Source: a virus
Strand: one strand, 5' to 3'
IMG/VR virus record: IMGVR_UViG_3300027917_000007
Location: 1 to 47,152 of that record
Length of the DNA stretch: 47,152 nucleotides
This document shows positions 17,959 through 26,548 of the stretch, piece after piece (positions within the stretch are counted from its first letter, which is position 1; each line of letters begins with the position of its first letter). Made by a program: the position numbers and the translations under genes. The notes below the pieces were generated by a model. That model was not told the DNA's origin, made no database searches, and saw only the letters and a list, made by a program, of their open reading frames with translations.

Positions 17959-20342
17959 GTCACCACGCTATCCGGAGTCTTGACGGCCGCGACTTCTCGG
18001 CCGGTGCTCACGATGGTCTGATCGGACACGAAGGGCTGGTAGCCCTTGATCCGGACCACGAATCGGCCGTACACGTCCGCGCTGTAGATGAAGGTGTTCG
18101 AGACCGATGCACCCGTGGCGGCCTGGAGGACGAACGGGACGTACACGTTGTCCGAGACCGTCGAAGTGAACGGCAGCGTGTTGGTTTCGTACCCGTTCCC
18201 CGTGCTCCAGGTCAGCGTCTGCCCTTCGGCACTGACGGTCGTGAGGTCGTTCACCCCGTCGATCGACACGATGTAGCCCCACGCGCTCGTGGTCGTGTTC
18301 CGGATGGTGTCGCCCACCCGCACATCGTCCGTGACGCCGAAGTCGGCGCCCGTATCCTCCAGGGCGTTGCCCGAGCTGCCTGCCGTCGCCGTGCCCGACA
18401 CCGCCGTCGCCAGCGTGAACGTCGAGCCGGTCCAGGACGTGTACCGCAGCAGGGCCTCCGGATCGTTGTCCTCAGACACGTCGATGATCTTGACGACGCC
18501 CGCCGCCGGTTCGTCCGACGAGATGGACGTGCCGACCACGATCGTCGTGGCCCCCGGCGATTGGGCGGTGCCCTGGTAACGATCCTTCTCGATCGGGCCG
18601 GTGGAGCTGGCCCGGCGGAAGATCCCGGCGCGATCGCCTGCGGCCAGGCCAGAGATCGACACGGCGATCTCGTTGGGCGGCTGTTGGGTGACTCCCAGGT
18701 CGTCGATGAGCTGGTACGCCTGGATGTCCCCGGCGTCCAGGTCGGTCACGTACACCCCGGGCGCCCCGAAGAACGTCCCACCCGCGAAGGTGCCGAACGG
18801 GGCCGACTTGAAGGCGCCGTTAATGGCGCTCGTGACGCCTCCGGAGTCGATGTCGCCGCTGTTCGCGCCGTCCGAGATGGAGGTCGAGTCGTCCGTGAAC
18901 GTGCCCCGGACGTTCGACAAGATCACGATGTCCTCGGGCGAGCTGTGGTAGGCCACGATGATGCCCGTGGCGCCGTCGCCAACACCGCCCGTCTGGGTCA
19001 GCGTGCCACCCTCGGTGAAGCCGCTCGGCGCGGGCGTCGTGGTCTTGAGTCGCACTTCGCTGCCCAGGTACTGCTCGCCGTCCTCCTGGGAGCCCGTGAC
19101 CCCGATCTGGGTAGTGGATCCCCTCCGGGTGATGTACTTCAGGCGCTCGTAGACCTGCGTCAGCACCCGAGTATTACAGTCGATCTCGATGCTGTATGGT
19201 CTGGACCCGTTCCCGTTGTTGAGATCGCGTGAGATGGCGCCGAACGCCAGCGTGACGTTCGTCCAGGTGGCAGGACCCGAATCGGCTGGGGATCCACTAG
19301 AGGTTGCGGTCTCGGTCGAGGTCTGCCCCGTGATGACCTCGCCGGACTGGAAGTCGGTCAGGTTCTTGTCCACCAGGGCGTAGGTGAGCGACGTGTCGGT
19401 CACGTAGGCCGTGAGGATCGCGCGGGCGCCCGAGGTCCCGCCCACGATCAGCTCGCCGACCTCGAAGGCGCCCGAGTGCACGCCGGTCGCGATCGTCCGG
19501 GAGCCGGTCGAGTTGTTCGCGTCGATCGCCGTCGAGAGCGGGGCCGGGTTCCGGCCCCCGTTGGACAGATCGGGCTGGAAGAAGTCGTACAGCGACGTCT
19601 GCTGGCGCGCGAGCACGGTCACGATCCCCGAGTCGATCAGCGAGCCCGCCTCCTGCACGAGCACGAGGACGTCGATCGAGCCGTCGTCCCACCACTCCGT
19701 GAGCTTCACGTCGTCCTGGATGATGTAGATGTCGGTGAAGTCGCGGATCTGGGCGATCGTGTAGAGGTTCGACCACAGATTCTCGCCGCTCTCCACACCC
19801 GTCGCCGAGATCAACGTCACACTCCAGCCGGTCCCGGTGATCGACTCCGGCGTAGCGTCATCGAATTGCGTGCTGCTCGTGTTCCGCACCCAGATGACGT
19901 TGTTCGCGTTGTCCGCCCAGAGGATCTCGCCGGTCGCCCCGGACGTCCCGCCGGTCAGCACCACACCCTTGTCGGTGTACCCGTCGCCCCCCTCGGTCGG
20001 CGTGCCGCCGTGGAGCAGCTTTGTGATCCCGAAGCCCCCGATGGTCGAGGTATCCTCGGTCCCGACCTTGGCCCAGCCCTCGGACTCCAGGGCGCCACCG
20101 TAGAACGCCTTGACGGACGTCGGGTCCATGAACCAGGGGTAGAGGATCTTGTAGTCGGTCGGCGTCGGCGCCCGCATCGGGTTCGCATCGTCCATCTGCG
20201 CCGGTTCGTCGAACACGTCCATGAGGTAGGAGTACAGCTCGTTCATGCTGTACGTCGTGTCAGGTATCCCATCGGTGAACCCGCCGACATAGGACAGGAT
20301 CCCATTCACATAGTCGATTGACAGATCAGAGGTCAGCGGCAT
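17955..20342 (-). CDS. Large repeat-containing virion protein
   Basis: A 795-residue protein, Gly/Thr/Ser/Asp-rich. It contains several copies of a loose repeat with GGTSGATGEILWAD, GGTSGARAILTAYV and GDGATGIIVAYHS at about residues 130-160, 300-325 and 450-475, each followed by strand segments. Such 'GxTSGAxA' repeats are common in phage surface proteins and suggest stacked beta modules. The N-terminal ~75 residues look helical (DYVNGILSYV, YSMNELYSYLMDV). It lies before the portal gene and beside a second large surface-type gene. Probably a tail or head fibre-like protein. Role inferred. Confidence 0.6.
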   Translation of the reverse strand: MPLTSDLSIDYVNGILSYVGGFTDGIPDTTYSMNELYSYLMDVFDEPAQMDDANPMRAPTPTDYKILYPWFMDPTSVKAFYGGALESEGWAKVGTEDTSTIGGFGITKLLHGGTPTEGGDGYTDKGVVLTGGTSGATGEILWADNANNVIWVRNTSSTQFDDATPESITGTGWSVTLISATGVESGENLWSNLYTIAQIRDFTDIYIIQDDVKLTEWWDDGSIDVLVLVQEAGSLIDSGIVTVLARQQTSLYDFFQPDLSNGGRNPAPLSTAIDANNSTGSRTIATGVHSGAFEVGELIVGGTSGARAILTAYVTDTSLTYALVDKNLTDFQSGEVITGQTSTETATSSGSPADSGPATWTNVTLAFGAISRDLNNGNGSRPYSIEIDCNTRVLTQVYERLKYITRRGSTTQIGVTGSQEDGEQYLGSEVRLKTTTPAPSGFTEGGTLTQTGGVGDGATGIIVAYHSSPEDIVILSNVRGTFTDDSTSISDGANSGDIDSGGVTSAINGAFKSAPFGTFAGGTFFGAPGVYVTDLDAGDIQAYQLIDDLGVTQQPPNEIAVSISGLAAGDRAGIFRRASSTGPIEKDRYQGTAQSPGATTIVVGTSISSDEPAAGVVKIIDVSEDNDPEALLRYTSWTGSTFTLATAVSGTATAGSSGNALEDTGADFGVTDDVRVGDTIRNTTTSAWGYIVSIDGVNDLTTVSAEGQTLTWSTGNGYETNTLPFTSTVSDNVYVPFVLQAATGASVSNTFIYSADVYGRFVVRIKGYQPFVSDQTIVSTGREVAAVKTPDSVVT

Positions 20343-20354
20343 GTCGTCAGGCTC

Positions 20355-22265
20355 CTACGGATTCACAGGGTCAGCCAGCAGCGTTACGATGACGTCGAGA
20401 CCTGTGGCGGCCACGAGACCGGGAGATTCGAGCGGGATGTATTTCGGACTGTCGCCTGACGACGCCTTCCGAACCCGAATCTCGACGTCAATATCACCAG
20501 GATAGTTGAATCCCGTGTTCTGGGCAATTCCGGAAGCGTTCGTGTCGAGCCCTCCGGTGCCGCTCAACAGCTCATCGTCCTTGGTCACGGCGCCCACGGT
20601 TTCCAGGGCGTAGATGCCCGTCTGGGCAGTCTCGACCGGATCACCCGCCTCGTCGAGCACCGTGACCTTGAGCGTGACGGTCGTCACGAACGTCACGGTG
20701 CCGAGGCTCGTGGTGGCGTCCGAGCCGTTGTTGTTGATCGTGAGCGAGCCGCCCGTGTTGTTGTAGACGTCGTAGGTGTTGGCGGCGAACGTGAGGTCCA
20801 CGTAATCGTACGAGCCGGTGCTGGTATGGCGGACCGCGATGTAATTCGCCAGGAAGAAGCACCGCTCGATGTCGATGTTGCTGTTCCAGAGGATCGCGCC
20901 GTAGGACCCCGCGTTATATCCGGTGAAGGTGCAATTCCGGAACGTCGTCTGCCCGCATTGGACCTCACCCGAGCCGACGAACGTGCAGTTGAACACACGG
21001 TGGCCCGTGGCGTTCGGGAATGACGGGCCGGTTTGCACGCCAGTCCCGCCGATGCTGTCCAGCGTGGCGCCGTACATCTCGACCATCGTGGCGTCACTCA
21101 GGTCCAGCTCCTCGTACTGGATGTTGGCCCCCGTGTTCAAGGACCGCGAGTCCTCCGTGAACAGACTCCCACCGAAGCCGACCCGATCCTCCCCGGTGCC
21201 GGAGCTGTCCCCAATCAGCACGTAGGTCTCCCCGGTGTCGGTCACGGTCGAGATCGAGCGCGTCCGCGTTGCGCCGTTGTCGAGGGCCTGGTCGGCGTAG
21301 ATGATGACCTCGGCCCGGGAGAACCAGCCGCAATCGAGTGCGCCGGACACGTCGCCGAACACGAGCGGATAGTTGACCTCGTAGGCGCCGTCGCGGTTCT
21401 TGTCGATCACGCCCCACCAGTTATCGTCGGTCGGGCCGTCCTTCTGATAGATGTCCTCCAGGGTCGTGTATCCGATCACCTTGGCGTCGAGGTCCGCCGT
21501 CGAGGTCCCGGTGAAGCCGGTCGGGATCGTCAGCGTCGAGGCCGACGTGACCGACACCGCATAGGTCCCGTCGATCGAGGCTCCGGCGTTCTCGATCCGG
21601 ATGTAGTCCCCATCCTCGTACCCGTCGGTGATCCACGAGCCACCATCGAGCCGGACCACGGTGCTGTTCGTTCCGCCGTTGGGCGTGAACGTGATCCCGT
21701 TGGTGCCGTCGGTGTGGCTGGGCGTCGTGACCTCGACATAAGTCCCGTAGAACATCTTGTCGATACAGATGACGTCGGACTTCGAGGCCGTCGCCGTAAA
21801 CTGGAAGCCGACGCCGACGCGCGTGATCGCCGTCATCGTCGGGCTCCCGTTGCTCCGTGAGGCCGCGCGGTTCGCGTCCACCACGATCAGTCGCCAGCCC
21901 GCGCCCACCCAGGCCACGTCGTTCCCCCCGACGTAGTAGTCCTGGTAGGCGCTAGTCCAGTCGGTGCCCGTGGCCAGGCGGACGTACACCCCGTTGTTGG
22001 CGAGGCTGTCCACGAACGCCGTGGAGGTCACGAACACCCAGACCATCACGAGGTTCGCGGTCGCATCGAAGCTCGTGATACCAGTCCGGCCGAAGCCACC
22101 GTCGCCCGTGGCGTTCGGGGCCACAGCCACCGAGATCCCATTCTCGCGGTAGATGTCGGTGGACGTGCCCCACTTCGCGCTGTTCGAGCCCCAGCCCGAC
22201 CAGCCCGAGGTCGAGTCGGCCGCGTCGATCAGCGTCAGGGCGCCTGCGTTAATGACCGGGATCAT
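20355..22265 (-). CDS. Beta-helix-like virion surface protein
   Basis: A 636-residue protein dominated by short strands with Asn/Gly turns, such as NCTFVGSGEVQCGQTTFRNC and FTGYNAGSYGAILWNSNI, typical of a right-handed parallel beta-helix (residues ~390-520). The N-terminal ~180 residues look like a separate beta-sandwich (WRLIVVDANRAASR). Parallel beta-helices in phages are usually tailspikes or polysaccharide-binding fibres; catalytic residues cannot be named from sequence alone. The ATG at 22265 overlaps the preceding gene by 17 bases and has a weak ribosome site. Confidence 0.6.
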   Translation of the reverse strand: MIPVINAGALTLIDAADSTSGWSGWGSNSAKWGTSTDIYRENGISVAVAPNATGDGGFGRTGITSFDATANLVMVWVFVTSTAFVDSLANNGVYVRLATGTDWTSAYQDYYVGGNDVAWVGAGWRLIVVDANRAASRSNGSPTMTAITRVGVGFQFTATASKSDVICIDKMFYGTYVEVTTPSHTDGTNGITFTPNGGTNSTVVRLDGGSWITDGYEDGDYIRIENAGASIDGTYAVSVTSASTLTIPTGFTGTSTADLDAKVIGYTTLEDIYQKDGPTDDNWWGVIDKNRDGAYEVNYPLVFGDVSGALDCGWFSRAEVIIYADQALDNGATRTRSISTVTDTGETYVLIGDSSGTGEDRVGFGGSLFTEDSRSLNTGANIQYEELDLSDATMVEMYGATLDSIGGTGVQTGPSFPNATGHRVFNCTFVGSGEVQCGQTTFRNCTFTGYNAGSYGAILWNSNIDIERCFFLANYIAVRHTSTGSYDYVDLTFAANTYDVYNNTGGSLTINNNGSDATTSLGTVTFVTTVTLKVTVLDEAGDPVETAQTGIYALETVGAVTKDDELLSGTGGLDTNASGIAQNTGFNYPGDIDVEIRVRKASSGDSPKYIPLESPGLVAATGLDVIVTLLADPVNP

Positions 22266-22692
22266 ATCGGCGCGCCAGGAGGACGTTGCAGAGGGCGGCG
22301 CACGCGAGATGGGCGTGCGCCTCGCCGAGCCACGGGATGCGGTAGGCCGACGGCTTGTCGTAGAAGGGCGGCAGGCCGGTAGTGTCGTCCCCGATCGCGT
22401 AGACCACCTTCTCCTGGTCGTGCGGGAAGCTCGCGATCGAGTTGCCGCCCTGGTGGTCGAGGGGACACCAGGCGTAATCGTTCGCCAGCTCCGGCTGGAC
22501 TTCCAGGAGGTCCACAGGACTCTGGCAGAGGATCCGGCCGTTGTGTGGGGCGATGTCCACTTCCCCGAGGTCCCGGAGGGGATCGACGACGATCGGGCGA
22601 AGGTCCGCGAAGTTGCACCACTTGTCGAAGTACCAGTAGTACCGATCGCGGTAGAACAGCAGGAAGCGCGTGTTACCCTCGATCGACACCAT
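22249..22692 (-). CDS. Hypothetical protein
   Basis: A 147-residue soluble protein starting at the ATG at 22692, behind TGGAGG. It contains an aromatic N-terminus (RFLLFYRDRYYWYFDKWCNF), a CPLDHQGG segment, and an Ala/Cys-rich helix near the end (GEAHAHLACAALCNVLLARR). Five Cys and several His residues are present but not in an obvious metal-binding order. It sits between the small membrane proteins that follow the terminase and the first large surface protein. I do not recognise it. Confidence 0.55.
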   Translation of the reverse strand: MVSIEGNTRFLLFYRDRYYWYFDKWCNFADLRPIVVDPLRDLGEVDIAPHNGRILCQSPVDLLEVQPELANDYAWCPLDHQGGNSIASFPHDQEKVVYAIGDDTTGLPPFYDKPSAYRIPWLGEAHAHLACAALCNVLLARRYDPGH

Positions 22693-22981
22693 CGACCTCC
22701 AGTCGTGCATCCACCTTCCAGACCTCCCGAAGATCGGCCCGGACGATCTTGGCCGCCTGACGATCGTTGCCCTCGTAGAACACGCGATTCGGCGGCACGA
22801 GCACCCGGTAGCGGCGCGGTACGTCGTCGATGATGGGCTCGGGAAGGGGCGGCGGCGAGCGCCGGGGCCAGCGGGCGAGCGCGCGGACACTGACGGCCAT
22901 CACGATCGCGGCAGCGGCCACGACGATGGCGCTCAGCATCTCCATGACTCCGAAGATTGGGCCTCCGGCCAGCTCAGTCAA
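22673..22981 (-). CDS. Small membrane protein
   Basis: A 102-residue protein with one membrane segment near the N-terminus (residues ~14-34, MEMLSAIVVAAAAIVMAVSV), then a basic stretch (RALARWPRRSPPP) and a soluble domain of ~60 residues. A TTG start at 22981 lies seven to eight bases after a very strong GGAGGAGG site; the next in-frame ATG is at 22945. The topology (short N-out, Arg-rich inside) fits a single-pass inner-membrane protein. It is the third such protein in a row; function unknown. Confidence 0.5.
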   Translation of the reverse strand: MTELAGGPIFGVMEMLSAIVVAAAAIVMAVSVRALARWPRRSPPPLPEPIIDDVPRRYRVLVPPNRVFYEGNDRQAAKIVRADLREVWKVDARLEVDGVDRG

Positions 22982-23285
22982 GTCTCAGCCTCCTCCCGAG
23001 TTGCCGTCCCGCCGCCATGATCTCCTCGATGGCCTGCTTCCGGGCGATCGGCCCCAGGTGCGGATAGCTGCGCTCCAGGTCCTGCTCGATCCGGTCTCGC
23101 CGCTCCTCATCACTCTCCTCGGGCTCGGCGGTAGGCGCCGTCGGGGCTGATGCGGCCGACGACTTCCGGCGCCTCCTCGGGATCATCGGCTTCCGCATAA
23201 CCCCGCGCCACCAGCCCAGCATGTACGTCACCGTACTCGCCAGCAGCGCAACGAGACACCAGCTCACGATAACTGCGCTCAGCAT
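22974..23285 (-). CDS. Small membrane protein, overlapping gene
   Basis: A 103-residue protein with a single N-terminal membrane segment (residues ~4-26, AVIVSWCLVALLASTVTYML), a basic cluster (RRRRK), a Pro/Ala/Glu linker and a helical C-terminal part (DLERSYPHLGPIARKQAIEE). The ATG at 23285 has GGGAGG just upstream. Of its 312 bases, 176 also encode the end of the preceding 97-residue protein in another frame. Both frames have good starts and protein-like sequence, so I list both. Confidence 0.5.
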   Translation of the reverse strand: MLSAVIVSWCLVALLASTVTYMLGWWRGVMRKPMIPRRRRKSSAASAPTAPTAEPEESDEERRDRIEQDLERSYPHLGPIARKQAIEEIMAAGRQLGRRLRLD

Positions 23286-23403
23286 GTGCCTCCCTTGCGG
23301 CCTGTAGCTCCTTCTCGCGCGTGGCCGCCAGCAACGTCCAGAAGAACAGCATCCCGGCGGCCCAGATGCTGCCAGCCGTGACGATCAGCCCGAGAGCGCC
23401 CAT
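23110..23403 (-). CDS. Small membrane protein with coiled coil, overlapping gene
   Basis: A 97-residue protein with one N-terminal membrane segment (residues ~4-26, LGLIVTAGSIWAAGMLFFWT) followed by a charged helix (REKELQAAREAHAERSYREL) and an acidic tail. The ATG at 23403 has GAGGAG upstream and overlaps the end of the large terminase gene by 19 bases. Its last 176 bases are shared with the next gene in a different frame. A nested pair of single-pass proteins is reminiscent of Rz/Rz1 organisation, but neither has a lipobox. Confidence 0.5.
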   Translation of the reverse strand: MGALGLIVTAGSIWAAGMLFFWTLLAATREKELQAAREAHAERSYRELVSRCAAGEYGDVHAGLVARGYAEADDPEEAPEVVGRISPDGAYRRARGE

Positions 23404-25034
23404 GGGCTCCTCACTCGTGGCGGTTTCGGTTTGTAGACGGTCTGGACCTTCACGGCCGGGAAGCCCGACTGGCGGGTGATCTCGCGGACGCGACGGTCCT
23501 TGGCTTCCTGGTACGATCGCTGGTCCAGCAGCTTGTCGAGGTCCGGGTCGTGCTCTAGCATCTCGGCGCCCGTCGGCATGGCCGGTCGAGGCCGCATCTG
23601 CGCCCAATACCGGAGCGCATCCGCGCCGTGGTCCTCCTGGTGGGGCTCCAGCTCCTCGACGTCATGGGGCTCGATCCCCCGGGCCAGGCTGGTCATCTGG
23701 CGCCACAGCACCCGGCAGTTGTCCGAGATCGTGAGCAGCGGGCCGCCCTTGCGGAACGGGTAGAACCACGTGTGGAGCGTCTGCCAGCCCCTGACCCGAG
23801 ACCCTGGCCCCTTGATCGCCTTCGTCAGCGTCCAGCCCCGGACCTTGAGCCGGGGCATCATCTCCTCGGCCGGGCTGGGCTCGCCCCCGATCGAGGACCA
23901 CGCTTGCGTGTCGCAGACGATCCGCGTGATCCGCTCATCCGTGTGGGTGCGCTCCGCGATCATCTGGCCGACCATCGCCCCGGTTTTCTCCCGGACCACC
24001 AGCTCGCGGTAGACCCGGGCACGCATCGGTTCCCCGACGCCCGAGGTCGCCTCGATCCAGAGGACGTGACAGTAGTCGTTGTACCCCCAATCAATCACGA
24101 TCTCTTTGTTCGTCCAATCCAGCGGCGGGCTCGCAGGCACCCGGTGGACCGCCTCCCGCAGCTCGCTGAACATCACCCCGGCGGCGATGTCCCAATGGCC
24201 GTGCCGCATCGCGCGGCGTAGCTCGGGATCCGGGTAGGCCAGCAGGGCGGTCTCGTACTGCGTGGTCTGCATGAGGATGTCGTTCGAGTCCAGCGTGGCC
24301 GGGATGAATTGGCGCAGATAGCTGCGCTGCTTCCCGGTCACTTCGTCCTCGACGATCTCCAGGTAGTACCGGCCGGGCTCGCGGTTGTCGATGAACCGCT
24401 CCTTGACCCACGAGTGCCCAGGCCCCCCGGGATTGCTGGCGGCCCGGATGTAGCAGCGTACCTGGTGGCCCTGCCACAGCGGGCGGCAGCGGAGGAACAG
24501 GTACAGGTAGACGGAGGGGTTCGGGTACTGCGTGATCTCATCCCAGGCGATGTAGGCGTACGCGCGGCCCTGGTAGCGGTACTTGTGAACGTCGCGCTCG
24601 CAGTACGCTAGCTTGTAGCTAGCGCCCATCTCCGAGGCGCGTATGATGTTGGCGCTGGCCGACTTGGCCCGGTACGGGAACCGCCACAGATGCTGCGACT
24701 TGTTGAACCGGCCGCCCACGAGCGGGAAGGTCTCGTGCGACATCTCGATCACCTGGTCCAGCTCATCGTAGGTGCGCCGGAAGAAGATGGCCCGATACCC
24801 GATGTTGTCCACCTGGCGGAGCCCCTCGTTGAGCAGGATCACGGTCTTGCCCGGGCCTGCGGCGCCCCCGAAGAAGGTCTCGAAGGCGTTCGACTTCGAG
24901 AACGCCTCCTGCTCCGGGCTGTACGGGCAGAAGGCGTGGATGTCGTTGTGACGGCAGTAGGGGTTGCGGACGTCGGTCCCTGCTTCTGGGGCGTCCTGAA
25001 ACTCCAGGACGGCGGCGTCCAGCTCAGCGTTCAT
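23385..25034 (-). CDS. terL: Terminase large subunit
   Basis: A 549-residue packaging motor. Walker A is GGAAGPGKT at residues 56-64, Walker B is YIAWDE at 161-166, and the coupling motif is AASNPGGPGHSW at 198-209. The C-terminal RNase H-like nuclease has its acidic residues in VIDWGY (Asp315), VCDTQAW (Asp375) and EDHGADALRY (Asp468). It would pump DNA through the portal and cut the concatemer. It lies 20 bases after the small subunit gene. No Shine-Dalgarno site precedes the ATG at 25034 on the coding strand, so translation may depend on coupling to terS. Confidence 0.93.
   Translation of the reverse strand: MNAELDAAVLEFQDAPEAGTDVRNPYCRHNDIHAFCPYSPEQEAFSKSNAFETFFGGAAGPGKTVILLNEGLRQVDNIGYRAIFFRRTYDELDQVIEMSHETFPLVGGRFNKSQHLWRFPYRAKSASANIIRASEMGASYKLAYCERDVHKYRYQGRAYAYIAWDEITQYPNPSVYLYLFLRCRPLWQGHQVRCYIRAASNPGGPGHSWVKERFIDNREPGRYYLEIVEDEVTGKQRSYLRQFIPATLDSNDILMQTTQYETALLAYPDPELRRAMRHGHWDIAAGVMFSELREAVHRVPASPPLDWTNKEIVIDWGYNDYCHVLWIEATSGVGEPMRARVYRELVVREKTGAMVGQMIAERTHTDERITRIVCDTQAWSSIGGEPSPAEEMMPRLKVRGWTLTKAIKGPGSRVRGWQTLHTWFYPFRKGGPLLTISDNCRVLWRQMTSLARGIEPHDVEELEPHQEDHGADALRYWAQMRPRPAMPTGAEMLEHDPDLDKLLDQRSYQEAKDRRVREITRQSGFPAVKVQTVYKPKPPRVRSPWALSG
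24607..24623. repeat. GCTAGC pair with 11-bp phase inside terL
   Basis: Two GCTAGC hexamers (24607-24612 and 24618-24623) with five bases between them. The same spacing occurs in the initiator gene at 28898-28914. It may be chance within the codons for Ala-Ser-Tyr-Lys-Leu-Ala, but it could also be a protein-binding or packaging-related site. Confidence 0.25.
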
Positions 25035-25053
25035 GCTTGGAGGAAGTGCAGGA

Positions 25054-25617
25054 TCAATGCTCGAACGTCAGCACCTTGTCGGGCCGCTCCGGGCTGAGTA
25101 GGGCCACGCCCCGTTCGTCGCCAGTCTCCGGGCCATCCTGGGCCTGCATGAACAGCTTCAGGTACTGCCCGAGCTTGGTCAGGGCATCCACCTTATCGTG
25201 CAGCTCAAACTCGACCTGGGTCCGGCTGGTGGTCCGCTCGCTGCCGTCCTTCTGGACCACGGTGGTCGAGGTCTCGGTCATCTTGACCTTCTTCACGGCC
25301 CGGGCCTGCTCCTCGGTCAGCGTGCTGGACTCCACGAGCGTCACGTGGTCCGGCCCCCAGGACACGTAGTCCCGCATGTCGCTGTACGCCAGGCGGCGGA
25401 TCTCCTCCAGGACATCCTGCGCCTCGATGCCCGTCCGCGCCATCATATCGGCGAGCTGATCCGCCAGGGCCTCCTGAATGTGCGGCTTCGTCAGGTTCTC
25501 GTAGCCCATGGCCCGCGCGGTCTTGGGGCTGTAACCGGCGGCAATGGCGGCACTTGTAGCGTTGAGGTCCTTCAGGTAAGCACGAACGAACAGCTCTTGC
25601 TTAGGCGTCAGCTCCAT
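25054..25617 (-). CDS. terS: Terminase small subunit
   Basis: A 187-residue protein of the Terminase_2 type. Residues 1-55 hold the DNA-binding helix-turn-helix (LTPKQELFVRAYLKDLNATS, then AAIAAGYSPKTARAMGYE). Residues ~60-100 are the central oligomerisation helices and the C-terminus is acidic and polar. It recognises the packaging start site and hands DNA to the large subunit. I take the ATG at 25617, which overlaps the preceding HNH-like gene by 17 bases. terL follows directly. Confidence 0.88.
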   Translation of the reverse strand: MELTPKQELFVRAYLKDLNATSAAIAAGYSPKTARAMGYENLTKPHIQEALADQLADMMARTGIEAQDVLEEIRRLAYSDMRDYVSWGPDHVTLVESSTLTEEQARAVKKVKMTETSTTVVQKDGSERTTSRTQVEFELHDKVDALTKLGQYLKLFMQAQDGPETGDERGVALLSPERPDKVLTFEH

Positions 25618-25954
25618 CGGGTCCGCCCGGTTTCGGGTACAGGTCCTCGATCTCATCGCCGAGGAAGTCCTGACCGTGTACGAAGATGCGCCAGAGGGCG
25701 CGGGCGACTTCTGCTAGCTTAACGCCATATCGCTCGTTGAACAAGCGTGTTCCGATCGCGTGGTGCTCCAGGTGAGCTTCCGCACAGCCTGGCCACATGT
25801 TCTCGGGATCGTCATGGCATACGCCGTGGCTGACGTGGCAGCATTGCACCCGACCGACGCACTCGTGGACGTGCCCGAGGAGGCACGGGAGCGTGCGGAT
25901 CCAGCCCCGTGCCTCCTCATCCGTGATGCAGGGGCTCGGCTTCGGCCGCCTCAC
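25601..25954 (-). CDS. HNH-like (DUF968-type) nuclease
   Basis: A 117-residue protein rich in Cys and His. The core is CHVSHGVCHDDPENMWPGC at residues ~39-57, then HLEHH at 61-65 and IGTRLFNERYG at 68-77. This is the order of HNH-type nucleases related to DUF968/Ref: a first His, an Asn after an Asp-Glu/Pro turn, and a final His, with Cys pairs (24/32, 38/57) able to bind zinc. It lies directly upstream of terS; HNH enzymes encoded beside terminase often help in DNA cleavage during packaging. The GTG start overlaps the previous stop (GTGA). Confidence 0.7.
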   Translation of the reverse strand: MRRPKPSPCITDEEARGWIRTLPCLLGHVHECVGRVQCCHVSHGVCHDDPENMWPGCAEAHLEHHAIGTRLFNERYGVKLAEVARALWRIFVHGQDFLGDEIEDLYPKPGGPDGADA

Positions 25955-26151
25955 GCGAGCGCCAGCGTCACGTTCACGAGAGACCCACAGCAGATGTCGA
26001 GCGCCTGGGCCAACTGCTGCCAATCTTCCTTGAGAAACAGCAGGTCCACGTGGCCGCCCTGAATCTGCCCGCCTTCCGACAGGTCTACGCGCACGCGAAT
26101 GTGCGTCGTCCCGTCGAGTGCCGTGTTGCGGATGACACCTTGGGTCTGCAT
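25951..26151 (-). CDS. Small hypothetical protein
   Basis: A 66-residue protein with a strand-rich first half (THIRVRVDLSEGG, GGHVDLLFL) and a helix (KEDWQQLAQALDICC). The ATG at 26151 has a GGGGG site. It is overlapped at its end by the GTG of the HNH-like gene, so the pair is probably translated together. No family recognised. Confidence 0.5.
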   Translation of the reverse strand: MQTQGVIRNTALDGTTHIRVRVDLSEGGQIQGGHVDLLFLKEDWQQLAQALDICCGSLVNVTLALA

Positions 26152-26170
26152 GAGACCCCCTTTCCCCTGC

Positions 26171-26548
26171 TCATGTCAGCAGGGCTAAGGTTCCGAGCGT
26201 CCAGCCGACAGCGCCTGCGGCCCCCAGGATCGTGCGCCACAGCACGTTGCGGATGTTGTAGCGATCGAGCACGATCAGCGCGTCCCCCTTCTGGAGCTGG
26301 CCGTAGAGGACCACGAACACCGTCAGGGCTGTCGCGTTCCAGGGGAAGGGGATCTGGAGCAGCAGCAGGACCACCCCGAGCTTCCAGATAGCCCCTAGGC
26401 AATGGGCACCGATCGGGCTCTCGGTCAGGTACTGCCACCAGGGCCAGGGTGGCGGGTTCACGTCGCCCCCGCTGGGGAGGATCCACCACCAAATCGGCGG
26501 CGGCGTGAAGGCGTGGCGCCAGGCAGCGGCGCTGAACCAGCCGCTCAC
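26171..26548 (-). CDS. Multi-pass membrane protein of envelope group
   Basis: A 125-residue Trp/Pro-rich protein. The GTG at 26548 overlaps the stop of the preceding secreted protein (GTGA) and follows AGGGGA. Membrane segments are likely at ~49-68 (CLGAIWKLGVVLLLLQIPF), ~71-86 (ATALTVFVVLYGQL) and the end (~107-124, ILGAAGAVGWTLGTLALLT). The N-terminal 45 residues are aromatic and proline-rich (PPPIWWWILPSGGD). Three tightly linked genes here encode a lipoprotein, a secreted protein and this one. A role at the cell envelope is likely; holin, exclusion or adsorption-related functions are all possible. Confidence 0.5.
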   Translation of the reverse strand: MSGWFSAAAWRHAFTPPPIWWWILPSGGDVNPPPWPWWQYLTESPIGAHCLGAIWKLGVVLLLLQIPFPWNATALTVFVVLYGQLQKGDALIVLDRYNIRNVLWRTILGAAGAVGWTLGTLALLT

